Of a stretch of DNA of 64,000 nucleotides, positions 23,362-36,465 are shown one piece after another. A program made the translations under genes and the position numbers. The stretch is from positions 6,078,001-6,142,000 of the forward strand of contig NC_079886.1 of the NCBI RefSeq assembly GCF_029227915.1, read 5' to 3'. Within the stretch, counting starts at the first letter, position 1. Each line of letters begins with the position of its first letter. The notes under the pieces are model-generated. The model saw only the letters and a program-made list of their open reading frames with translations. It did no database searches and was not told where the DNA came from. Origin of the DNA: Hydractinia symbiolongicarpus (taxonomy: Eukaryota; Cnidaria; Hydrozoa; Anthoathecata; Hydractiniidae).

Positions 23362-26268
23362 TTGCCCCTAAGCCATTGTTACGCGGCGCCTAAAAAATTG
23401 TATTTTGTTGCGCTATCAAACCACCTTTATATCAAAAAAGACAAGAAAGCCCGAGAAAGAAGTTCCAAGTAAAAAAGAAGCCCTTTTTAAACAAGCTTGG
23501 AGAAGATTCGCAACAAAGCGCGAGAAAAGATTTTAGAGATTTGGCAGTTTTGTGAAACATCAAAACACACCCACGTACGCACCCCAATCTCGTTCACATG
23601 TGGTTCTTACTTATTGACATCAGAGGTTGGTGGCGGAGAATTTTAGTAAGCACTAGTAAGCCCTTTGACATCAGGCAGCAAACCCCGGAGATGAGTTTGC
23701 CATGCACCAGAAAAACACATCACCTAAGGGGAACTCATTTTCCAGTAAATTTTGCTAAATAAATTTTTTACATAATATAAACGTCTGAGTCTAGTCCACG
23801 TCAAATGTCCGTTCTTATGACACAGAGCTGTGGGAACGCTCGCACCGTCAGTGAGTTCTAAAGGATTGTCAAAGGTTCAATACCTCTAAAATTTTTAACC
23901 TAATTTGATTTGTTTCAATCTTGAAAGATTATATAGGAGCTGAGGGGGGGCTACAATTAGAAGTGAGTCTAGTATTTAAAGGAGTCTTTAACCTCGTCTC
24001 CAGGACTCTTTTTCTCTTTCCAAGGTTGAGAATCTCTTATAAGAAGAAATACAATACTCAACGTTATTTCCGCCAAAAAACTGGAGTGATAGTAATTTGA
24101 CATTAATTTTGGGAAGAAAGGTGAAGCGCTTGCATGTGTATCACACCTCCATCGCAGGGTTTCTAGCGCTTTTTCATGCTAGATGATACGCGTTTTATCC
24201 TCATGTGTCAAAAGGTGGAGGTTTCTGCATTTGCGTTGGCAAAAATATGTAAGTAATGAGGAAGCATAAACATAGCTTGAGAAACAAAAATTAGAAAGAG
24301 AAGCCGCACATGACCGCATGGCTTACTTTTTACATTAAGTTTGCAGTTTTCTGAACACGCTAAAAGAATACCTAACACTACCTAGTTTTGGGTTTTAACC
24401 TTGTAAGCATTGTTTTTGCTAATATTTGGATGTCATTTGTGATGTCGTGAATACTGAGTAGCTAAAATTTAAAAAGTCGGAAAACTACGCTGAAGATCTA
24501 TATTTTAATTTGATAAATAGCCAAGCGAAACTTCAATGGACATACCTGGATTTAAAACATCAGAAAAAACTAATAATCCAATCCTTAGAATAGTTCGAGA
24601 ATCGTACTTTTGAACTGTTTTGACTCATTTTCCCCACGAATGCGCCATTATTGAGTCAAAAGATTTTTTTAAAAAAAAACTAACTGCGTCACATTCGAGG
24701 TTCATTGTTCCGCGTAATTGTGCAAAAAATTAGAGAAAACTAATGATCCAATCCGGAGGTAAGCTGGTAACGGACGCACGCACAAAGGCACGGACGGACG
24801 CATATTATTTTAAAAATTTTGGAAAGTTTGAAGCACGCAGGGCGGCGAACTAACTTGTAAAAATATTAACTAGGGTATTGATACACAGCACATAAAAACA
24901 AGAAAATTTGCACGTGCAAAAACGAGACTGAATTTCGTCATTCCCATGGCTACAAGTACCATTTTATATTTACAGAAGAGATATTGAAACTATTCTGAAA
25001 GAAAATATTGCTGATGCTGCATAAAAAATAACACATAATGTACAAGATCAATCTATAATTTACACCATATAAAAAAATTCTTGCCAGTCAGAATTTCGTG
25101 GTATGACATAAACTTTTGTATAGTACCAAAAACAAATAAATTAACCAACAAACATGTGCGCAGCAACTTCGTTCCCAGCGCCTCTGTTTTACATGCAGAA
25201 TTTTTGTTAGCAATCTTAATCAACCGATTCACTTTATGATCAAACACATCTCTTTAAATTGAGTTTGATTGAAAAATTTAAATTCTAAAATAGCAAAAAA
25301 AGTCTTTCTTTTTAAACTTTTTTTTTGAAATTAAAAATTTCCACCTACCATAAAAAAACCAAAGGTTGGGTACGAGGTTGCGAAACAAGTTGGTTAAAAA
25401 CACGTTCTATATTAACCAACGCGCTCTAACTAGATAACAACGGCCTGATAGGAAACAGAAATGGTAACGGTGATGGAATTGTTTTAGCCTTTAATGATTT
25501 GAGTCTTTAACTTCAAATTTCCATAGCATAGTTCACAAAACTGTGAGTGGATGGTGCTGATATTACTTCTAATACCGATTATACTACGTTTTAAGATCTG
25601 AAAAGTAGAACTTTTGAAGAAATAATAGCGAAATTGTCCATAAAAACTTTGTAAACCTTGTTAACAGGAGAAATAACAAATTAACAAAAAAACGGAAACG
25701 CGAAAAGTTACTTTATAAAATACACTTAATTTTTAAATTTTGAATAAGAGAAGAAACAAAAATATTCTATGCGTCAAAACAAAATGCAGAAATTGTGTCT
25801 GGATTATAATGTGCCTGCCATGTTGGTACTTCCATTTAAAGTAATGTGAGTTAAACATCATTTTTAACGAAATAAATGATGGGAATTGTTAAAAGCGAAG
25901 ATTTAACAAAAGCTCAAACAGTCTAACAGTTTGAGGACTAACCATGGTACTGACTAATACCACATGGGTAATGACACAATTTTATTACTAATATGCTTCG
26001 ATAAAATTGATTGATTTTTTTATAAATTACGAAAACTCTCGACTCTTTGAATACAAATATTACTATTGGTTGATATAAAATCACATCGCATAGCTTTCTG
26101 AACACCTTATCCCTCATCAAATGAACGAATGGAATTATATCTTCACAATTCTACTTCGATTAGTGAAACCTTTTTTCTGCACTAGATTGAGTGCAGATGG
26201 CTCACTCTCCACCAACAGCAGTTCATATTGAAACAATTTTAAAAAACCTACTACTAACGTAATATTTC
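23362..26268. other. Intergenic, MITE-bearing
   Basis: Apart from MITE pieces at 23585-23700, 23991-24010, about 25160-25180 and 25368, I see no gene or RNA. The DNA is AT-rich with short chance frames only. Confidence 0.4.
23585..23700 (+). mobile_element. MITE, family A copy 3
   Basis: CAATCTCGTTCACATGTGGT at the left and CAAACCCCGGAGATGAG at the right, with GACATCAGAGG and CTTTGACATCAGG inside, match the layout of the copies at 1724 and 46938 but with more decay. Another partial end (AACCTCGTCTCCAGGACT) lies at about 23991-24010. Confidence 0.5.
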
Positions 26269-29200
26269 CTATCTCCTCATAGGAGGAGGCGGTGGTGGTG
26301 GGCCTCCTGACATTGACGGAGGCGGTGGTGCTCCAAATGAGGGCGGCGGTGGAGCTCCACGAACTGGAGCAGGAGGAGGAGGCGGAGGAGCAGTTCTTCC
26401 TGGTCCTCCGGATGGACCTAAAAAATGAGGGTTGCATGAATTTAAAGCGTCAAACAGACTTACTTATTTATCTCAAAACAAGATAAAATAATATGTATAA
26501 GACAAAGGCCATAAACCATAAAAATATACCTCTTTGTGTATTTCTCGGGTTTTTGCTTGGATACGTTTTAGCTTCATTTCGGAAAGGATCTGGCTGCGGT
26601 AAATCATTTGAAAATTTAAAACGAGATTCAAAGTCATCTGAGTTGCCTAAGCGAAAATGATGTATCCTCTTTAATATCAAACACTTGTGAGTAAATAAAT
26701 AACACCGTAACAGCGGATTGGTTTCTCTCTTGCAGTAAAGACGATATTTGTTTAGTAAACAAAACACCTTACCTGTCATTTCTGGTGGAGGAGGAGGAAA
26801 CGACATCGAACTTCTTTGTGGTCCTGTTCTTGGAGGAGGTGGTGGAAGATTACTTGGAAGATTACTTACATCTCTCGAGGGTGGTGGAGGTGGAGGGGGC
26901 AAGTCGCTACTCCTACTAATTGAGTTCCTATGTGCAGGTAATGGCGGCGGTGCATTGCCTCTCTGGATACTCACATCAAAATTTTGACTAGAAGACTTTC
27001 TAATTGATCCTACAGATTGTTCCTGACCTCTGGCAGGTGGCGGCGGTACAAAGCTAGGCCTATGTGGCTGGGTTGGCTGGGGTGCACAAATCCTACGAGG
27101 TGGACAAATCCTACGAGGTGGAGGAGGTACTACTGGTGTAGCACCAGGTGGAGGTGGTAGTCCTGGTACTACCCTATTTGGTGGTGGACGCGGAGGTGGA
27201 TCCCGTCCTGACACTAAGTTTATATTAGGTGGTGGGGGTGGTAGAGGTCCACTGTTGCGAGTACTTGATGGAGGTTGACGATCAGGTGGGGGAGGGGGTC
27301 CTTGATTATACTTGTTTGGCGGCAGTGGTGCTGGTGGTGGCTGACTTCGATTTGATGGCGATGATGTCGGCTGAGAAGTCCGATTTGATGAAGGTGGCAG
27401 TGGCGGCGGTTGAGAAGTTCGATTGTGTGCTTCTTGACGAGACGGTGGAGGCTGTGGTGACCTGTTTGGTGGCGCAGGTAACCCTCCCCTTCCTGGAGGT
27501 CGGTTTCCTGATACTGGTTTGGGTGCTTCTGGCAGCGGATCATTTCGAGATGGAGGACCTTTAATATTATTTGGTTTGGAGTTTGATGGAGTAGGACCTC
27601 TAACTGCGGACGAATTATTTGCGGTGGGTCGTCCTCTTCCTGGTATCATGGGTGCGCCAGAGCCTGAAAAAAAAATATAAAAAACTATTGTAGGCCCTAG
27701 GTCCACAGAAACTAGTCATTCATTGAATAGGTATTAAATCAAAAATAAATATTTAAGAAAAATACCAACAGAAACTAACTAGTTCAGATAATTTTCGTCC
27801 CGTACAAATTTCTGTCTTAATTACAGTGATTAATTACCAGTTATGTCTACTGCATATGTTAATTACAAATTTTCTCAGTTAAAAAAAAAATGATATTACT
27901 ATAAAAGATTTTCTGTATACCTCCACCTGGTTTTCCTCTATCCGCAGCTGATTTCAGTTTTGGCATACCTCCTGCAAACAAACCACCTAAACCACCTCCT
28001 CCTCCTCCTCCACCACCACAACCACCACCTGTCGATCCTCCAGAACCTCCACCTCCTGAAGGACCATTACTGACTTCTAAATATAAGAAATGATAAGTAG
28101 TAAAGCAATATAAACAGCTTAGAACAACAAAATATACCAACAATCTTCACGGTGGATTCATTATATTTTTTAATCTCTATTATACTTTCGAGATTGTCAA
28201 CGGATTTTGGCATGCGAAGTTGTTGTTAAAAGCAAGATGCATTATTTATTTGCGATCAGTAGACGGGTAAAAATTTGTTAGGAGAGACAAATGGAAGCGC
28301 TGTTTCCGACGTTCTGCGATAAGTCGGGAACATTTCTTTCTTTTCAGATTACAATGTAACCCTACTTTTCGGGCGCGTGAGAATAGTATAAATGCACGTG
28401 TTGTATCGTTGCGATGCTTTTGCGTGGAAAGCATCACAAACTTTAACTGTCATTAATATTAATTGATGCAATTTTTGTTTTATGTACCTCACTGGCACAA
28501 TTAATCAAGAAAATGTTGGCGTGAAAAAGTACAGACGAACGTCAACAACTGTAAAGTGACCAGCTTCATGGCTTTCTTTCTTGGAAAATACACAGAAAAG
28601 ATGCAATCCAAATTTGGCCGAGGATTTTTAATCCAGTTGCTGGTCACAAGTCGGTTGATGTCAAGTGCAAAGATCTGTGATGAATATGAAATATGTTTTA
28701 TAAAATATGTCATGCGATGTACCACTCTTAGCAACCAATTACCTTCCCACCAATATAACAAGTTACTCCAATACTGTTGTTTTTTCTGTTCTAATTTATT
28801 GTTAGGAAGATGTGAAAAGAAATACATATATCGCAATAAATAAAATCATATGGACAGTAAGAAATTTATTCTTAAATCACGATGTAGTTGCAGCAGAACA
28901 AATTGTAGCAAATTCTGAGCGAAATTAACCAAAGGATTTAAAAACAGAGTAGAGCATTGTTATGACCTAATGTTGAGCTTAAAGGTAAATAGTTGAGCAT
29001 AAAAATAGTTTAAATAGTAACCTGCATTTACATTACATACTTTTGATTATTTAGTAATTCCAGTTATAAATAATGAAACTACCAAGAAGTAAAGAAACAG
29101 CAATTACTACTATTTTTCTGACATTATGCAACTGAGTTAGAAGCAGCGATGTAGTAATAAATAAACTCTTACTTCCCACAAGTGGCGAACTTCTATCGTT

Positions 29201-29359
29201 CGTAACTGTCTTCTTAAGCTTTGCTCCTGAATGAATCGAGCTAAGCAGAGCACCTCGGCCGGCACTTCCCCCACCCCCACCTGATTTCTTCACGCCTCCA
29301 CTGCTAGCTTTTGGAGGTGGGGGTGCACCAGGTGGTGGTGGAGGCGGTGGAGGTGGCAT
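26269..29359 (-). CDS. WIPF: WAS/WASL-interacting protein (WIP, verprolin), complete
   Basis: Five exons (29359-29173, 28076-27921, 27663-26773, 26646-26530, 26417-26269) all join in phase 1 and give 499 residues, close to vertebrate WIP. Residues 2-16 are a polyproline stretch for profilin. Residues 34-55 are the WH2 actin-binding module (GRGALLSSIHSGAKLKKTVT) with the LKKT motif at 48-51. Residues about 64-114 are glycine-rich with the conserved GGLFAGGMPKLKS. Residues 115-411 are a long proline-rich region with many PPPPP and SH3-type sites (for example RPPNRVVPGLPPP). Residues about 412-450 form the WASP-binding segment (DDFESRFKFSNDLPQPDPF, then KTYPSKNPRN). The tail is proline-rich and ends PPMRR. 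The protein stabilises WASP/N-WASP and controls Arp2/3-driven actin assembly. Its unusual feature is the codon-level glycine/proline repeat, which also leaves long open frames on the other strand. Confidence 0.95.
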
Positions 29360-29490
29360 AATTTAAATGTGGGGTCAACTTAACAATCAGTTGTGCACAT
29401 GATCTAAAGAGATAAGAAAGGACACTATACAGAATATTAAAAAACATTAACAGGTTGGATAGATTGCACTTTCATGTCACATTCTTTTAT

Positions 29491-29524
29491 TAATCGCTAA
29501 TTAATAATTAATAATTAGCGATTA
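29491..29524. repeat. AT-rich inverted repeat upstream of WIPF
   Basis: TAATCGCTAATTA and TAATTAGCGATTA form 13-bp inverted arms around 8 bp, about 130 bp upstream of the WIPF start codon. It contains TAAT/ATTA homeodomain-type cores, but function is unknown. Confidence 0.5.
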
Positions 29525-29979
29525 ATATAATTAATAATTAATAAAGACTGCATCTTTTTAACATGTCTTATTTACAAGAAGTTTTCAGTTCAATTTTTTC
29601 AATTATCTATATTATATTATGATAATGAAACCAAAGAACGGTTTTGGTATCAGTACTTTTAGTAATAAGGGGTTCTGCAAGGGGCATTTTAAAGCATGTG
29701 TGGTATAGCTTTAAAAGGAAATGTGGAATGTGGTGGAAACAAGAATATTTTGCAAATTGAAGTTTTTATCCCCCACAAGTTGTATTGGGCTTCTAGGCTG
29801 TTTGTTGTTTTCTATATATAAATATATAAGCTGTACACATGCACAAATTTTTAAGAGCTATATTGTGTAGCTAATGTCTTCCCAAACATAACTTGTCATG
29901 TATTTGTACTATACACACACTAACAAGTTGCATTTTAACATTTTTGATTTTTTTCTTGTGCTTTTTTTTCGACTCAAAG

Positions 29980-30143
29980 AATCTGCATTATTATTTTATG
30001 GTTTCTCAAAAAAAGAAAAGTTAGTCAGGTCCGTAGAACAAATAATTCAGAATAATTATTTAGTCCAAGCAAAACGCGACAATATCACTGGTGAAATCCT
30101 AAAGGCAGCACTTGCTGATGATAAAAAAACAGAAAAAGAATAG
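29980..30143 (+). CDS. Possible terminal exon, lysine/glutamate-rich
   Basis: After a pyrimidine tract and CAAAG, an open frame encodes about 54 residues (for example KKEKLVRSVEQIIQNNYLVQ and ILKAALADDKKTEKE) to a TAG. Composition is protein-like and helical, unlike the surrounding AT-rich DNA. No upstream exon was found and no family is recognised. A 17-bp inverted repeat follows at 30215-30264. Confidence 0.22.
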
Positions 30144-30214
30144 TTTACACTTTTCTGGTCTCTGGCACAACTGAGCACAAGATTGAACCTAAACTTTTTT
30201 GCACAGAAAATGAA

Positions 30215-30264
30215 CATTTTATAAGAAAGCTGGGTAATTTTTTCCCTAGCTTTCTTATAAAGTG
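30215..30264. repeat. 17-bp inverted repeat
   Basis: CATTTTATAAGAAAGCT (30215-30231) pairs with AGCTTTCTTATAAAGTG (30248-30264) with one mismatch. Confidence 0.6.
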
Positions 30265-33200
30265 TATAGGAAAGTGTGTGTAGTTGAAAATTTTTGAAAC
30301 TAGCTATTAGCAACTCAAGTTCATGTTTATATTATTATTAGTAACTAGAGTTTATATGTAACAAAGACATTGAATTAAAAGCAATATCAAATTATTTAAA
30401 TAAGCAAAAAGGCAAAGATGCGTTTCTTTCACATAAAACACAATGTAAGATTCTTTAAGGATACTATATCAATTAAAATCACTATTCTTTTAAAAAAAAT
30501 TTCATCTAATGATATATTACATATTTACATATCCTATAAGTTTTCAAAAAAAAAAATAAAACTTTATACGTGGACAAGGTAGAAAAATAATTTAAGAAGT
30601 TTTGTATCTTTCTTATGTTTCAAACAAGACATCTAAAATAATTATTTATGAATAACGGTTAATTCGTTCTGTATCAAAACTTGCAAAGTTTTGTAAATAA
30701 CTTTGAGCATTTTTAACACTTTTAGTATTTTTGAAAGAGGAAAGCCATGGCGACAATTCGTCTCAAATCTTTGTATGACAACGAGACAATTACATTTTAT
30801 TGAGGTTAAAAGAGCTGAAATGGGTGAATATTGGCTTAATAATACCTAATATGGAATAACTTTTTTTGATGGAAATACTGAATTAAACTATGCAAAAGTC
30901 TTTTTTTAAAACAACAGGATTAAATGTTTGGTGGATAATTTTTAACCATCAAATGCAAAATATATATCAATAAATATGTAATATATTAAGGTTACATCAT
31001 TGCATATATAATTTTTCTAGATTTTAAATAGATATACTTTTATATAAAAACATTGTCAAAAAGAGGCCTGGGACGAGCAGAAAAGTGTCATTTAGGCAAA
31101 AAAATCATGTTAATCAATTCACCTTTATAACATCTATCTATGTTTAATTTTACATCCCTTATCAGGCCTAAAATTACTGATGACAGAAAATGTCAAAATT
31201 TGCTATTATTTAAATATAAAAATTTATGTAGCATAATTAAATCTGAAATTCTTTATATGCAGTGAATAACTTGAAAGTAAAAGGAGCTTTTTTAAAAAAA
31301 TATACCTTAAAATAATTACATTAAGGTAACTTCAAAATGAAATTTAATGGTTTCCAAATGGAAAAGGACACTTAAATTTGGAGGCCAGTTTTCTTATATT
31401 TCGATTGAAAAAAATAATTTGTAGGCTATTTGTTTTAAAAACAGCAATGTAAAGAGACTAGATTTGTATTGTGCAGGGTGCAATCCAGCATCCTCAGTAG
31501 CCATTAAAATTTATCCTGAATTTCCCAATTCATTTCTCTTAAATCACTATATTACACATATTTCTAATTATTTAAAAATAATATGGTACGCACTCTAAAC
31601 ATCCTTAATAGAATTTTCAATTCGATCTAACAGCCACTGTTTAAAATTTCTGGATTACACCACCAAAATTTAAATCCTGTATTTTCCTTTGGTTTATAAT
31701 ATAAATGAATATTTCTTATAGCCTACATACAGTATAACCATATACCCTGAAAGAAAACAACAATATATACGGCTCAAGAGAAGTAACTTACTATTACTAC
31801 AGAAGTTAAGAAAACCATAGTAGATAGTTTTATAGCAATGCTGCACAGAGTTTGTTTTATTAGATAATGGGGAACAGTTAATTAACACAAAATATTTTAA
31901 TCTAGATTATAAAAAAGTTAAATATAAAATTGACACTAATTACCAGGCTTAATGTATAATCAATCTTAAATTTTCACATTTATCGTAGGAAAGTATGTAG
32001 CACAGAAGGATAACATAGTTAAAAAAATATACAAAAACATAAGCTGATTTATGTGTTACATATAAGCTGGTCAACATTTTATTAGTTCAGCCTAAATGCA
32101 TTCTCAGTCTTTTTTATTACGCTTCCAATAAAAATATTTTTAAATAAAGTACCACCTTTTTCTAAAAGTAGTTGCAAGCTAGTGAAAAAATCCACAAAAA
32201 TTCACCCATTGCACCTTGCACCTACCATCTCTGGCTTACAGACAAACACCAATTTAATATCCAGTAGTTATAATAAAGTGGATGAAAATTTATATCGCAT
32301 TTTCTATTTTGTGTATCTGTAGCATGACATTTTTCTTGGGTACAGACTTTTTTCTTGGGTACAGACAGAACATGGGTATTATTACGGTAGAAATTTTTAT
32401 AAAGTTTTTAAATCACTAAATTGGCACTGTCTGTGCAAAACACTTACATTGTGAGAAACAAGGTACATCAGAATAAAACCATAATTATTCATGTTTTCTT
32501 GCCAAAATAAATTTTTGATTTCTCACCAACATAGATCTTGCAGACCATATGTACATATTTTATACCGGAAGTTTGTATAAGCCAAATATTATAGAGGCAT
32601 TTAAAAAAATGCGACTTTATTATGTTTATTATGTAAGTGATCATAGCCAATTCTCAAGAACATTTTTTTCTTCCCCAAGAAATACAAGCCCTAATAGCAA
32701 GAAAGTTATCCCAACCGCTCTTGTTGTGAATTTCCATGCCATAAAGAACTTCCACCTTCACCTTACTCAAACTAAGAATCAAAGAAAAAAATTGAATTTA
32801 AATTGCTGAAGATGTTCGTATCTCATGTAAATAAATGCAAATAAGGGGTGTAAAAAGTTATATTCAAAGAAAATAACACAAAGTTTAACGCATGAAAACA
32901 ACACCCATGCCAGCAAGCATTTTTAAACTTTCACGAAATTGACAAATGTAGTAATTTCATGGCGGTTGTATAGTTGAGCAGTTGATGTGACTCTACCACT
33001 TTTGTAGTAAATTTGATTAACCTTCCTACACACAGAATGAATAAATATTAAAATGCAATATGCAACATGCAACAAAAAACGAATGAAAATCTTGTAAACA
33101 TCTCTCCTGTTAAAAAGTAATTTTGCATGGATTTAATTTTGTGCTCAGCTTAATCAAAAAATATTTATGTGGAATTAATTTAGTGTGGTAATAGTTTTTT

Positions 33201-34581
33201 TAATGAAAAAAAAATAATGCAATTAACTTTTTATCTCAAAAGCATTGTATTCAAAATTCACTTAAAATCAAGTCAAAAATGTATTAACATTTCATAGGAA
33301 TTGATAATTTTTTTTTTAATGTGGATGTAATTTTGCGAATGGTCAAATGTATATACTATAAACTTAGTGGATTTTAGCTAACTTGCCAAATTTTGTCTGC
33401 ATAAAAATTTTAGTAGTTTCAAATCTCTGGCAAATTAAACAGGAGAAAGTTTAAGTTGCTTTTGGGTCCAATTGTCTTTAACTGTGAAACTTACACAAGA
33501 TCAATTTATGCAGGATGACTAAAATTGTCAAAATCTTAAACGCTACTAGTACCGGCAGCCTTGGTTGGGGGGGATAAAGTTCTAGTGTATTTTTTATACT
33601 TTGCATTTTTTGTATGGGTGTCATTGGGGGTCAGATGGGTGTCATTTTTTTTTAAATAGTAAAATTGTAAAAAAATGTAAAAGTGCTGACTTGTATATTA
33701 CAAGTGTTGTAGAATATATTAGTTATAAAATTTATATTACGTATTATGTTTGTTACCAGGTTGGTACTAAGGTAAGGGGATATATGGGTCCTAAGGATAA
33801 AATACAGACAAGATTTGAAAAAAATATCGATCCAGATAAATAATGTGATTTCTTCTTATATATATGATGTCATTTTTTACCATAATGACATCATTCAAAA
33901 TTATTTTATTATAAAAAATCCTTTTTATATTTAGTGAGTAAGTTTACCAACAATTAAAGGAATCTGAATATTATAAACTGAATTGATTACCATAACTTTT
34001 TGGCCAGAATAAAACCTTGTTTGCTCGTCCAAGGCCACTTAATATTTTGTTGATGACTTCATAACTTGGGATTTGCAAACAAATGTGAGTAAAACATGTA
34101 GGGCCCAAATAAGCTTACCAAAAATATGTCATCACAAACTTTTTTTTCCAACAACTTTTTAAACCTCTGATTTCCTTTAAACCAGATCATTGGTATGACA
34201 TCATCAATGTCATTAGTATGACATCATCGATTTAATTTTCACCTGGAATTTGTTTGTATTAAAAGACTTTCTACAATAAGTTCCAGACTTGTGGCCTGTG
34301 GACACTTTATGCAACCCTCGTGCTACAGACACAAGAAAAGCCCAGTTTTATTAGTGCCGAACCTAAGAGCTTTTTTAAAGGTTTCCTTTAAACCTTTGAC
34401 TGCCAAGGACCTTTTTGGTAAATCACCAGCCACTTTTTACCAAAAATGGAGAAATTCACACCCACTACATAAATTTCACCCTCATGGATTGAGTTTAAAA
34501 AGTTTAGGGTGCCAATTTTTGCAGCCCAACCATCACAGGCCATTCCTTGAGACGAGTGTGATCGCACACGCACTCGCTCGC

Positions 34582-34607
34582 GCACTCGTAAAAAGATTTA
34601 CGAGTGC
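34582..34607. repeat. Small perfect hairpin
   Basis: GCACTCGTAAA (34582-34592) and TTTACGAGTGC (34597-34607) are exact inverted repeats with a 4-bp loop. GCACTCG/CGCACTCG occurs several times within 34565-34622, and related CGCACTTG/GAGTGCG words recur near 35230-35280, suggesting a decayed element. Confidence 0.6.
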
Positions 34608-36417
34608 TTTTTATCGCACTCGTGAATTTTTTCTATTTATAAAATATTATAGAGTGATGAAAAAGGCTATTATGCTGATTACATAACATTCATTTCTTTG
34701 TGATTGATTTGTTTAAAAAGTATAGAGAACATTAAAGTCGGCCCCTTTCCTTCATGCCAACACTCTTATGCTCGGCTAGTGCATTACACTGAGACTCGAA
34801 CGAAAGACGGAAGACAATTTGGAACCATGCCACAAGTCAATCCGACCTTCATCGTCACAGAAAACTGCGAGAAGAGTGCCCACCCATGCAAGTTAAATAT
34901 AACCAGAACATGGGAGAGGTTAGGTGTCCTGTACCTCAATACAGCTTTCGGACGAATATATTCGTGATGTAATACCAAAGAAAAAACATGTTGAATAAAG
35001 TTTAAAAAATCTTTTTAAAAGGGGAAAGAGAAATCGAGAATGTCCAGAAATATATTTAATGCCAAAAACATGGCGAATCTGCCAACACATCATCACATTC
35101 AACAGTGTTTCAAGCTTGCACTTGTGGTTAATACGTTTTACAAAATTCATTTCTATACAGCTTAAATAACATAAAACGTTGCGGTAAACAAAAAATAGTT
35201 AAATGTGAATCACACTTGCAAATATTAACATCGCACTTGTAAATTTTGCTTGTGAGTGCGATTTTTCGCACACCATAGCACTCCTAATTTTTTTAACGGG
35301 TGCTTTTTGTAGCTCTGGCATAGTTTTATTCAAGAAATGGCCTGCTATCAGTCTTTGAGGTGCCAAAAGTTCAAAAATTACAAAACAGCTAGTTTTTAAT
35401 TTATCGAGGCCAATTCTGGCGATTCCCAGACTTATCCTTTGACTTTTTATTAACGGGAGATTGGCCCACGATTGGCAATCGAAGGGTTGACAAAGAAAGT
35501 TTTAAACAGGAAAATGACTGAAAAGCAAAAAGTTGTACTTCATGCTAATTGCAGCTGCAAAAACAGAAAAAAAAATGATTTCTATAGCTATCCATTTTAG
35601 TACAAACCTTTTTATAAAAATTTCAAAATTATTTAAGTTTTTGTGCACAAAGACAATAAGATGATCACCAAAAAATAAATTTCTTTTAAAAAAGGTGATG
35701 AAAATTAAAACATCTCACAATAGGTTTGTTAAACTTTCATTTTAAAATTTATGACTTTTTTCATTCTTTCTATTTAATTAAATTTTTTTTTGATTTAAAA
35801 CTTGTTCAATTCTAAAAATGTTGTTTAGTCCTGGCCACATGGGAAGACTCTACTATTTCATTTCACAGGATAGTAAAATCTTGGCCATTATTTTAAAAAT
35901 AATTAGCTAAATTTTACTGCTAACACATGTTTATTTATTTAGTTTTTTTCCTATGGATTTCCAAGGAATAAACAGTATGAAATTTTGATGAACTACACAT
36001 CATATCCAACGTTTATATATTGCATGGCACTTTACATCCTCAGTAAAATATCCACTCATTAATTTCCATACAAACATAACAATGGATTTTTTGAAATTGC
36101 TTGTAATTCCCATCGCATAAAACATGTGTGGCTAGTTTTCTCTCCTTTAAACTAGAGGATCAATAATGACTATGTTATACATTTTGAAAACATTTTAAAC
36201 AATTCTTTTTAAAATTTTAAAGCTCTTTTTCTTCTCAAGAAATTCATTTTTAATGATTATTACATAATTGTTTTGCATAACTTATAACGTCGTGTTCCCA
36301 CAAATTATAAAAAAATTTTATTGTTATAATTTTTGCTTGTAAGATACATACAGATTCAAACTTTGGGTAAAAGAGGGGGGGTTACAGGGTAGTTCACACT
36401 TATTATGTTATAACTAC

Positions 36418-36465
36418 AAAAAAGGTGTTTATTACACCTTTTAGATTTAATAAACACCTTTTTTT
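36418..36465. repeat. Foldback repeat
   Basis: AAAAAAGGTGTTTA (from 36418) is matched about 20 bp on by TAAACACCTTTTTT. It is probably a short non-autonomous element. Confidence 0.55.

Noticed and set aside
26748-27564. Glycine- or histidine-rich frames opposite WIPF
   Set aside because: Shadows of the proline-rich exon 3; splice phases and homology support only the minus-strand frame.
28138-28215. Possible extra WIPF exon between exons 1 and 2
   Set aside because: Exons 1 and 2 already join in phase 1 with conserved content on both sides; the piece has no WIP similarity.
34740-34830. tRNA gene or SINE suggested by a TTCGAGTCTC B-box-like word on the minus strand
   Set aside because: No cloverleaf or convincing A box at the right distance could be drawn, and no match to the SINE copies was seen.
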